64,000 bases of DNA from Thiomonas sp. X19 (GTDB lineage: Bacteria > Pseudomonadota > Gammaproteobacteria > Burkholderiales > Burkholderiaceae_C), in NCBI RefSeq assembly GCF_900089495.1, contig NZ_LT605203.1, positions 1,242,058-1,306,057 on the forward strand. The letters are read 5' to 3'. A model generated the notes under the pieces. That model made no database searches and was not told where the DNA came from. It saw only the letters and a list, made by a program, of their open reading frames with translations. The position numbers and the translations under genes were made by a program. How positions within the stretch are numbered: position 1 is the stretch's first letter; every line of letters begins with the position of its first letter. Below, one piece after another: positions 37,089 through 43,812 of this stretch.

Positions 37089-38192
37089 TCAAGTTAGTCC
37101 AGGCTCTCCAAGGAGACTCAAGGCCTTGTCTTGGCATGGGTTTTCGGCATCACCCCGTTGCCCATCGCCCATGTCGGCGTTGTCGATAGTCCCTGGGGAT
37201 GGACTATCGACAACGCGCTGCATGAATCGGGTGGCATCGAAGCGCTCGACCATGGCCGTCGAGACAGACTGCGGTGCATCCTCCAGCACGGCGGCCTCAG
37301 GCCCGGCGTTGCCGATAGTCCCTGGCTGCTTCCGCGCCCGTACCGCGCGTCGGGTGATTTCGGCCACCTCAACCCGCGGCCAGGCGACACCCCAGCCAGG
37401 CAGCCGTCCAAGCGCCACCAGGCTGTCGCGCACCGCCTTGCGCCGAGCCCGGAGTGTGCCCTGCGGAATCACGCCGCTCGCATCCCAGAGACGCTGCATC
37501 AGGGTCTCGACCCCGACCTTGAGCGAGCGCCCCGCCCTGAGCGTGGTCGACAAGAAGGCATGCACGGCCTGGGCCGTGTCGGTCGCCAGGTCCTGGCGCT
37601 CGCGCATCGACACCTGGGCATACAGCCCACCCATGACCGCGCCGGCCAGGCGGCAGTTCACCGCAAGATGCAGGCGGACATCGTTGCCATGCCAGAGTGT
37701 CACGAGTCGAGATTGCCGGACGCTGTTCAGGGCATCGTTGGCCTTCTCCCAGACGACCACTTCACACAGGCGCCGCAACTGCTCTTCGCGTAACTGCTGG
37801 CTGCGCCCCCCGTGGCTGCCACAGCGCCCGGCGAGCTCGTACCAGGACGTGCGGATGTGCAATGTTTCGCCCTCCACGGCCGCTTGACCGTCATGCATGG
37901 CGCGCCACAAGTCCTGGCCGATGCCGGTCGCACGGCGGTCGATGACCACCACATCCCGTGCGACCTGTGCGTATTGTTCTTGCGCCAGCTCCAGCAGCAC
38001 GAGCAATAGCGTCTGCTCGGGCATGCCCAGCGCTTCGCGGGCACTGAAGCGCAACGTCATCCCGCCTTGGGCCGGACGATAGACGACATCGAGGGTTGGA
38101 CGGGTCTTGGTTTTCGGCAGCGGGCGAAACAGCTGACTGAGACCCGTGGCCGGGTCATAGCGCACGATGCGCAATGGCGAAGTCGAGTTCAT
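37089..38192 (-). CDS. repC: IncQ-type replication initiator RepC
   Basis: 367 aa. RIVRYDPATGLSQLFRPLPK, LRFSAREALGMPEQTLL, VNCRLAGAVMGGLYAQVSM and GTLRARRKAVRDSLVAL match RepC of IncQ plasmids such as RSF1010, which binds oriV iterons. It is longer than RSF1010 RepC (about 283 aa) by a C-terminal extension. That extension is partly encoded by repeated GTIDNA/GTIGNA units and an internal inverted repeat (37179-37214). Its start overlaps the repA stop, as in IncQ plasmids where repA precedes repC. Confidence 0.85.
   Translation of the reverse strand: MNSTSPLRIVRYDPATGLSQLFRPLPKTKTRPTLDVVYRPAQGGMTLRFSAREALGMPEQTLLLVLLELAQEQYAQVARDVVVIDRRATGIGQDLWRAMHDGQAAVEGETLHIRTSWYELAGRCGSHGGRSQQLREEQLRRLCEVVVWEKANDALNSVRQSRLVTLWHGNDVRLHLAVNCRLAGAVMGGLYAQVSMRERQDLATDTAQAVHAFLSTTLRAGRSLKVGVETLMQRLWDASGVIPQGTLRARRKAVRDSLVALGRLPGWGVAWPRVEVAEITRRAVRARKQPGTIGNAGPEAAVLEDAPQSVSTAMVERFDATRFMQRVVDSPSPGTIDNADMGDGQRGDAENPCQDKALSLLGEPGLT
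37179..37214. repeat. 14-bp perfect inverted repeat inside repC, plus a third unit
   Basis: GTTGTCGATAGTCC (37179-37192) and GGACTATCGACAAC (37201-37214) are exact reverse complements around an 8-bp loop. GGCGTTGCCGATAGTCCCTGG at 37305-37325 matches 37176-37196 at all but one base. They lie in the non-conserved repC tail. Confidence 0.6.
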
Positions 38193-39178
38193 ACGTGCGC
38201 CCCCGCAAGCTTGAGCTGCCGCGCACGGGGCGCAGCGGCGCTGGGCACCTTGGCGCGTGTCTGCGTCAACGCACCGCCAACGCCCTCAATGACCGCCAAG
38301 ACACCACCGGCCAGGCGCTGCAAACGGATGGTTGGCTGCGGCGGCAGGTAGTTCGCCTTGGCGACGTCGAGCAGCAGGACCTGTCCTCGTGCTTCTTCGG
38401 AGACGCCCGCGTGTTGCGCTTGGTCGCGCGACAGCCGGCTGAGGTTGAGCTGCCAGCGCACCCCATCGGTCAGCGCCGACGAGCCGCGTGCGGCCCCCGC
38501 CGCGTCTCCCTGGCCGGAGAAGGTGGCCGCCTTGCTGGCGTGATGGGCAAAGAGCACCGCGGCACCGACATGCTCGGCGAGACTGCGCAGGGCCTGCACC
38601 AGCTTGTTCATCGCCGCGGAGTCGTTCTCGTCGCAGTCATGGAACTGGCGCAAAGGGTCGATGAGCACCAGGCGCGCACCCTCGCAGGCCTTGGCCAGGT
38701 CCTTGAGCACACGGGTGCGTTGCTGGTCGGCATCGAGCAGGGCGTAAGACTGGGTCGTCCCCGCGAACAGGCGCAGGTTGTTCTGCAGCCGAGCAAGAAA
38801 GTCTTCAAACGCCAGCTTGATGCCGAACTGTTCCCGTCGTTCGAAGAGGGTGTGGGCGATGGCGTGCAGACGATGCGCCAGCACGGCCTTGGACTCCTCC
38901 GCCGCAACGAGAACCACGGGGGCGGGTTTGCTGGTAGGCAGCAGCCCCGCGAACAGGCCGGCACAGGCTGGAGTTCCGGTCGCCATGGCGATGGCCAGCT
39001 GCAACTCGAGCATGGTTTTACCAGCCCCGCCCGGGCCGGCGAGCATGCCGACGGTTCCGGCCAGCAGACCGGGCAGGACATGGTCCAGCGGAGCCGGGGG
39101 CGTCGTCAGCAGCGCATGCACATCGAGGGGGTCCGAGAACGCCGGCTTCGGCTTGGAGAGGGTGGCGGTCTCAGACAT
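38189..39178 (-). CDS. repA: IncQ-type replicative helicase RepA
   Basis: 329-aa RecA-fold hexameric helicase. APLDHVLPGLLAGTVGMLAG and Walker A GPGGAGKT (residues 48-55), LVLIDPLRQFHDCDENDSAAM (Walker B region), VLFAHHASK and RGSSALTDGVRWQ correspond to RSF1010 RepA. Start at MSETATLS, overlapping the stop of the HTH gene. With RepC it supplies two of the three IncQ replication proteins; the RepB primase is not found nearby. Confidence 0.88.
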   Translation of the reverse strand: MSETATLSKPKPAFSDPLDVHALLTTPPAPLDHVLPGLLAGTVGMLAGPGGAGKTMLELQLAIAMATGTPACAGLFAGLLPTSKPAPVVLVAAEESKAVLAHRLHAIAHTLFERREQFGIKLAFEDFLARLQNNLRLFAGTTQSYALLDADQQRTRVLKDLAKACEGARLVLIDPLRQFHDCDENDSAAMNKLVQALRSLAEHVGAAVLFAHHASKAATFSGQGDAAGAARGSSALTDGVRWQLNLSRLSRDQAQHAGVSEEARGQVLLLDVAKANYLPPQPTIRLQRLAGGVLAVIEGVGGALTQTRAKVPSAAAPRARQLKLAGAHV

Positions 39179-39380
39179 GACGGCCTCCCGCTGTTTGCAC
39201 GTGCTGTTCAAGCCACGCATCCACGTCGCTTGCGCGCCACCGCAGCAGGCGCGTATGCGGCAGCATCAATCGCGGTGGCACCGCTTCGGGGTTGCGTTTA
39301 AGGTCTTTCTTAATGGTCTCAGGACTTCTGCCGAGCACCTCGGCGAGCTCGCCCAAGTCCAATAGTCGTTGCACGTCCAT
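39171..39380 (-). CDS. AlpA/MerR-like helix-turn-helix regulator
   Basis: 69 aa from MDVQRLLDLGELAEVLGR, with GGAAG seven bases upstream. Helix-turn-helix: LGELAEVLGRSPETIKKDLKR, then LLRWRASDVDAWLEQHV, as in helix_turn_helix_17/AlpA proteins. It is the first gene of the HTH-repA-repC operon with overlapping stops and starts, and so probably regulates copy number or excision. Confidence 0.8.
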   Translation of the reverse strand: MDVQRLLDLGELAEVLGRSPETIKKDLKRNPEAVPPRLMLPHTRLLRWRASDVDAWLEQHVQTAGGRHV

Positions 39381-39590
39381 TTCTACTTCCCATGCCGGTC
39401 GTTCCGTCGTGAGCAGAACTGTCGACCGACCGCGACCATTCATGCCGGCTGAGACCGCCAATCGGCTTCAGCTGGCATGTGTAGTCAGCGCTTTTATCCA
39501 CCTTCCGTCCTCCGCCCTCTTCGGCATGCGCTATGCCGCCAACAGACGCTTTGGTGGGTCTGGGATGGAAGGTTTTTCCATAAAACCAAG
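39381..39590. promoter_or_regulatory. Promoter region of the rep operon
   Basis: About 210 bp between the ssb terminator and the HTH gene. The rep operon must be transcribed from here; I see no convincing -35/-10 pair. Confidence 0.35.
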
Positions 39591-39614
39591 AAAAAAGCCC
39601 CCGGTGTCGGGGGC
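39591..39614 (-). terminator. Intrinsic terminator of ssb
   Basis: GCCCCCG, loop GTGT, CGGGGGC, with six A residues on the plus strand before it, i.e. a T6 run after the stem on the minus strand. It lies 17 bp after the ssb stop. Textbook structure. Confidence 0.85.
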
Positions 39615-39631
39615 GCTGGAATCAACGAAAG

Positions 39632-39976
39632 TCAGTCCGTCTCTTCTGCTTCCTGTGTGGCTGGGGCTTGCTCTGCAGCGAGCGCGCTGGCAGGCCGGGC
39701 GAGCTTGCTCGCCTCGAATGCCAAGATGAGCAACGTGCCCGTGGGTTTGCCGTCTCGTGAGAGGTAGTGGTCAACTTTTAGTTTCCCAGTAACTTTGACA
39801 AACGCGCCCTTGTCCAGCTTGGGGTTGACGTCTTTCATCATGCGCACCGTGTACCAGGTCGGTTCGGTATCGACACCGCGCTGGCTCTCTGCCAAGCGAA
39901 ACTCAAAATATCCCCGCCCAGTGGATTTGCTGACCTTTCGCTCCGGCGCGGTCGCGACGTTTCCAAAAACTTGCAT
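39632..39976 (-). CDS. ssb: Single-stranded DNA-binding protein, plasmid type
   Basis: 114 aa, shorter than chromosomal SSB. OB-fold segments MQVFGNVATAPERKVSKSTG, YFEFRLAESQRGV, TWYTVRMMKD and GAFVKVTGKLKVDHYLSRDG. The chromosomal acidic DIPF tail is absent; the end is QEAEETD. Start set by AGGA upstream of ATG 39976. It would coat single strands during element replication or transfer. Confidence 0.85.
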   Translation of the reverse strand: MQVFGNVATAPERKVSKSTGRGYFEFRLAESQRGVDTEPTWYTVRMMKDVNPKLDKGAFVKVTGKLKVDHYLSRDGKPTGTLLILAFEASKLARPASALAAEQAPATQEAEETD

Positions 39977-40032
39977 GTTTTGTCCTATTCGAATGGAGAT
40001 GGCATGGCGCCATCCCTTCGTGTAGCGACGGG

Positions 40033-41310
40033 TCACTCATCGTCCACCGTGACGAGCGGCGACCCGGGCATCGGCCATAGGCTGAGGTTTCCTGGTCGTC
40101 GGTATGGCAAATAGTTGTCACAGAACCAGCCCTCGAGGCTGAACGTGTTGCTGGCATCAATCCTGACCTTCGGCAGCCAGATTGGCAGCATCTGCACGAT
40201 GACATGCCCGACTTGCTCATCTATCAGTGCTGTGCGGCCGTCCTGGCGCTTGACCGGGATTGCAGCCATCACCTCGTAGACGCCTTCGCTCTGGCGCCGG
40301 ATGTGCCGGCGGCCCTCGGTCAGGACCTGCGCATTGCAAACGGCAGCGAGCTGCTCGACGATGCGCAGCGCGTCACGCTCGATGCGCTGGGTCTTGCACA
40401 TGACCACAACACGCTGCAGAACGCGACCGTCAGCCGTCTTGTTGCCAATTGCTCCGACCAGAGCAGCGAGGTCGGCCTGGCGGTCCGACCCGCGCTTGCT
40501 GCGGTCGACCTCGAACCAGGTGATACCTCGCCCCTCCACATCGAACGCGACGGCATCTGGACGCAGGGCCTTGCGGACAGTGGCGCCGCGGCGATGAACG
40601 TTTACAGTCAGATAACCCTGAATGGCCTTACTCCCACTACCCGTGCCGGCTTTGATATTGGCGTTGGCATTGAGGTCATGCAGGAGCTCTGCCTCGGTTA
40701 CAGCACGGAGGCCTCGCGCCCAGCTGCAAACTACGAGAAATTGGGCCCAGAGCCGATGCTCGGGATTCGTCATATCGCTGACCCGGCGCACTGAAGACGC
40801 GGCGTCGTGGCCGTGCTCGCCGAGCCAATCCACGCCGGGCTGCGTGAGTCCGTAGACCGTCTGGAATCGGTCGGTCCTGTAACGACGCAGAAGGCCACGC
40901 TTGACCATGCCGCGGACCGCCCGCTGGGCTGCTGTCAGGGAAGCTTTGAATGGGCGCTCGGGAAAGCAAGCGGCGGCGACGTCGATGGTGCGGATGACCC
41001 TGAATCTGTTTGCGAGCCGAAGGGACAGCTCGTAAATGGCGTCACGCAGATGGAGGCTCGATGCCCTGGTGGTCAGACCGCGAGAGGGTGCGAGCGGGCG
41101 TTGGTCGTTGTAACCTTGTAACGGCGTGACCACCGTGCCAGGCGTACCTGCAGGGTCAGTTACGCCGTTACGCGTTACGGCCGTTACGCGGTTATGCGTG
41201 CTCACAGTGATGCTGGCTGCGGTGCCAACTGTTGCCGGTTGGGTTGTCGCTGTGATGGCCGGCCCAGCATCGCGTATTGCGCTTGGGCGTGTCTTCGTTC
41301 GTGCTTGCAT
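40033..41310 (-). CDS. Replication-relaxation-like DNA-binding protein
   Basis: About 425 aa from MQARTKTRPS, chosen for GGAG upstream. A winged-helix region (AAQRAVRGMVKRGLLRRYRTDRFQTVYGLT) is followed by EHRLWAQFLVVCSWARGL and a nuclease-like core, LRPDAVAFDVEGRGITWFEVDRSKRG. This resembles replication-relaxation proteins of mobile elements, with Asp/Glu residues in PD-(D/E)XK order. The Thr/Val/Ala-rich N-terminal stretch overlaps the GTTACGC-type DNA repeats and may not be structured. Confidence 0.55.
   Translation of the reverse strand: MQARTKTRPSAIRDAGPAITATTQPATVGTAASITVSTHNRVTAVTRNGVTDPAGTPGTVVTPLQGYNDQRPLAPSRGLTTRASSLHLRDAIYELSLRLANRFRVIRTIDVAAACFPERPFKASLTAAQRAVRGMVKRGLLRRYRTDRFQTVYGLTQPGVDWLGEHGHDAASSVRRVSDMTNPEHRLWAQFLVVCSWARGLRAVTEAELLHDLNANANIKAGTGSGSKAIQGYLTVNVHRRGATVRKALRPDAVAFDVEGRGITWFEVDRSKRGSDRQADLAALVGAIGNKTADGRVLQRVVVMCKTQRIERDALRIVEQLAAVCNAQVLTEGRRHIRRQSEGVYEVMAAIPVKRQDGRTALIDEQVGHVIVQMLPIWLPKVRIDASNTFSLEGWFCDNYLPYRRPGNLSLWPMPGSPLVTVDDE
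41118..41199. repeat. Cluster of GTTACG-type repeats
   Basis: GTAACGGCGT (41118-41127) is the inverse of ACGCCGTTAC (41162-41171). GTTACGCG follows at 41167-41174 and 41183-41190, and GTTACGGCC between them. Similar units at 31875, 31906, 49303 and 55927 suggest a protein-binding site, possibly iterons for the adjacent rep genes. Confidence 0.5.
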
Positions 41311-42388
41311 GGCTGGTGGCTCCGTGTGTGTCGTTTTCGGGGCCGCTGTCCATCGATTGGTCTCGTCACGGCAGCAGCGGCATGTCTCGTGTAGAGATGA
41401 CCGCGCCATCAGGGCCTAATAGCCAGCCCACCACGCCGCCGTCGTGCTGATGTTGGTTGGGCGAGGGTTCACGCACGGCCGCCTGCGGGCAGGGGGCAAT
41501 GGGTGTCATCCCCGCAGACTGCCTCGCGCGCTAGGGCGCGCGTCGTTCATGTTTTCGTCGCGACGTCCTGCAAGGCCACATGTCCATCCGCCCGGCTTCG
41601 CCGGTGCGAACCGCCGCCGTCCCAGGCCTACTCGCAAGGCCACTGTGTTGTCGACGTCGGCTCCAACTGTCCTGCCAGCAGCCGTGCCTCCGCAGCTGAC
41701 CCTGTCTTTCAAGCAACTGTCCATCCGACCCCTTCGGCGCGGCAGCGACCTTTCCACGTGGAAAGGTCGCCTCGCCGCCCCAGCCAGCTGAGCCCTCCGG
41801 GGTTCCGGCGTTGGAAGCCCGGGGCCCGAGCTGCTTGCAGCTACGCGCCTGGCAGCGCTCGTTCAGTCTCTTCGAGGGGGCTGCGCTGGGACGGCGGCGG
41901 TTCGCACCGCCTCGCCGTGCCCGGTCGCGAGCAACTCTTCTTCCAGTGCCGCACCCTCGAGAGCGCTGTGACTTCTGCACGCAGCAGCAGCCCCTACGAA
42001 GGCCTCGGCTGGACGCCGAGCCGTCCGCCTGCTGGTTACACCAGGGGATAACCTATGGCACCGCCGGGCCGGTGGGGCTTGGATGACGTGCTGGACAAAG
42101 GCGAGAGTGCCACCAGATTGCCGGGCGCGGTGAGACAGCGATGCAGCGCGCCGCGTCACGTGATGCCAATATTGCGTGCCCCTGGGTCCATCTGCGCGGT
42201 GCCGTGGCCCGCAGTTGGGGCAGGGGCGTTACCACCTGCGTCGTTCAGCCGGGTAAGTATGGGCCCGCGCTCGAGGACGGAGGACGGCGAAGAGCAGTCC
42301 TGTCCCGTGAGATACCGGCCGTAACAGCTTCGTGACGGGGTATTTGGCACACTGCACTCACTTGCCCCTTCAACAAGGAGCCCTTCTC
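41311..42388. other. Kilobase-long non-coding region, candidate replication/partition locus
   Basis: No frame here looks coding. It contains a long-range 23-bp inverted repeat (41602-41624 with 41887-41909), a 26-bp perfect palindrome (41745-41770) and many short GC-rich stems. It lies beyond the 5' end of the rep/ssb gene run, where an origin or partition site would be expected. Confidence 0.5.
41745..41770. repeat. 26-bp perfect palindrome centred on CACGTG
   Basis: The left half is GCGACCTTTCCAC and the right half its exact reverse complement. The centre TTCCACGTGGAA equals the centre of chromosomal parS sites, but the outer bases differ from the parS consensus, and no parA or parB gene is in the window. 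Confidence 0.6.
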
Positions 42389-43098
42389 GTGCAACGACCC
42401 GTCCCGGTCATTGGGCTTGTCGGCGACTATGACGCCGATGTTCCAGCCCATCAGCCATCCCCCTTGCGCTTCGCAACGCAGGCCTTGCCTTGAAGATGGA
42501 CGTGGTCTCCAAGTGGGTCCCGACCGAGGACATCACGGGCGGGAGCAGCGTCGCGGACTTCGATGGGCTTTGGTGCATCCCCGCGAGTCCGTACCGCAAT
42601 ACGGAAGGTGCCCTGCTGGCCATAGAGCACGCGCGACGAACCGGCACCCCATTCTTAGGGACTTGCGGGGGGTTCCAACACGCCGTCATTGAGTATGCGC
42701 GCCATGTTCTGGGGTGGACAGATGCCGAGCATGCGGAGACCGCCCCGGATGCACAGCGCGCAGTGATTTCTGCGCTCGAATGCGCCCTGGTGGAGGTCGA
42801 GGACTCGGTGCGCTTACTCCAGGGCACGCGCATTGCTGCCGCCTATGGCACAGACAGCATGACCGAAGGCTATCGCTGCCGGTATGGGCTCAATGCCCAG
42901 TTCCGCGAGGCGCTGCTCAGCGGTCCGCTGCGCGCCAATGCGCAGGACGCCAACGGGGATGTTCGCGCCATTGAGTTGGATGCACATCCGTTTTTCGTGG
43001 CAACGCTCTTTCAGCCTGAGCGGGCTGCTTTGAGAGGTGCACCAGTGCCCCTAGCCACGGCATTTGTGCAAGCGTGCGCGCAGCATGCCGCTCGCTAG
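42389..43098 (+). pseudogene. CTP synthase-like class I glutamine amidotransferase, frameshifted
   Basis: GTG 42389 with AAGGAG nine bases upstream opens VQRPVPVIGLVGDYDADVPA, the family's N-terminus. Near 42454 one base is missing, so the frame changes and resumes as AIPLALRNAGLALKMDVVSK to 43098. The rest is intact: nucleophile FLGTCGGFQHAVIEYA and catalytic HPFFVATLFQPE. It resembles the stand-alone CTP synthase C-terminal-like family. It may be a real pseudogene or a sequencing error at the run of C. Confidence 0.75.
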
Positions 43099-43253
43099 TG
43101 GGCACGGCCCGCACCTATGGCGTTTTGCGCGACGCTTGCGTGGCACGGCTGGGCTCGGCGCGGCACCTTGCTCGGGGCGCCGATGGTGCAGGAGGGCTGC
43201 CCCCCTAGGGGTCCGCAACCTTCCGGCGCATGCGCTGGGAGGCCGAGATGCGC

Positions 43254-43463
43254 TCAGGCTGCCACGTACCGCATCCTGCCGCTGACCCTGCAGCTCTGCT
43301 TGATGACCCCGCTCGTCAGCAACTGCTGAACCAGCCCGCCCTGCAGCGCTGCGGACTTGCGTTGGTGGTGGATGCTGTAGCTGAGTGGCGCTTCGGAGAC
43401 TTGCTCGATGTAGGCGCCGCTTGCGAGCAATCGGATGACCGCGGTGAACTGACTGGTATGCAT
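43254..43463 (-). CDS. 69-aa protein, copy A of a small paralogous family
   Basis: MHTSQFTAVIRLLASGAYIE..., homologous over its full length to the protein at 56932-57141 (about 70 percent by eye). The conserved blocks are LLASGAYIEQVSE and GGLVQQLLTS; SCRVSGRMRYV closes both. Unknown function; the Lys/Arg content and helical pattern could suit a small DNA-binding protein. Its ribosome binding site GAGGT lies four bases upstream inside a hairpin. Confidence 0.65.
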   Translation of the reverse strand: MHTSQFTAVIRLLASGAYIEQVSEAPLSYSIHHQRKSAALQGGLVQQLLTSGVIKQSCRVSGRMRYVAA

Positions 43464-43567
43464 GTTGACCTCAACTTTTTGCAGGCGCACGAACCCTGTG
43501 TCGTGCGCTTCAAGTTGAGGTCTGCGGGCGAGGTGCCCGCGTAGGGTCAGTTCATAGGGTGATTCTA
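43464..43567 (-). promoter_or_regulatory. Structured leader, copy A
   Basis: On the minus strand: TAGAAT (43567-43562), ATGAACTGACCC (43555-43544), hairpin GCGGGC/GCCCGC, then a two-part hairpin. Its outer stem is GACCTCAACTT/AAGTTGAGGTC (43512-43522 with 43467-43477) and its inner stem GCGCACGA/TCGTGCGC. The outer 3' arm contains the ribosome binding site of the 69-aa ORF, so folding would block translation. Confidence 0.65.
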
Positions 43568-43812
43568 GATGGACCGGTTGACTGTGCGAAGCCTTCTCTT
43601 GGACATTCAAGCCGTCTTCCGCGCTTAGTCGTGAACAGCGGGACTGGCGATTTGAGCTCCCCGATGACCACTACGCCTTGGCTGACGTAGGACCGTTTGT
43701 TGAAAAGAGCGGTTGTGCCAGCCGCGTGAACAGGTTGGCGCTGGTCCACTCACAGCGTGGCGACCACAGTACCGCGTAGCATGCACGGCTGCGGTATCAG
43801 CGAGGGGATGTC
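43568..43812. other. Divergent intergenic region
   Basis: About 245 bp between leader A and the 1212-aa gene. No gene seen. It should contain the promoter of the large gene; none is obvious. Confidence 0.45.

Noticed and set aside
41745..41770. Calling the palindrome a canonical parS site
   Set aside because: The core matches, but two conserved positions on each side differ and no parA/parB gene is present, so it is reported only as a palindrome.
41444..42051. Open frames of 83-182 codons in the non-coding kilobase
   Set aside because: They overlap on both strands, have no ribosome binding sites and encode low-complexity Arg/Pro/Ser-rich peptides; the DNA symmetry explains the region better.
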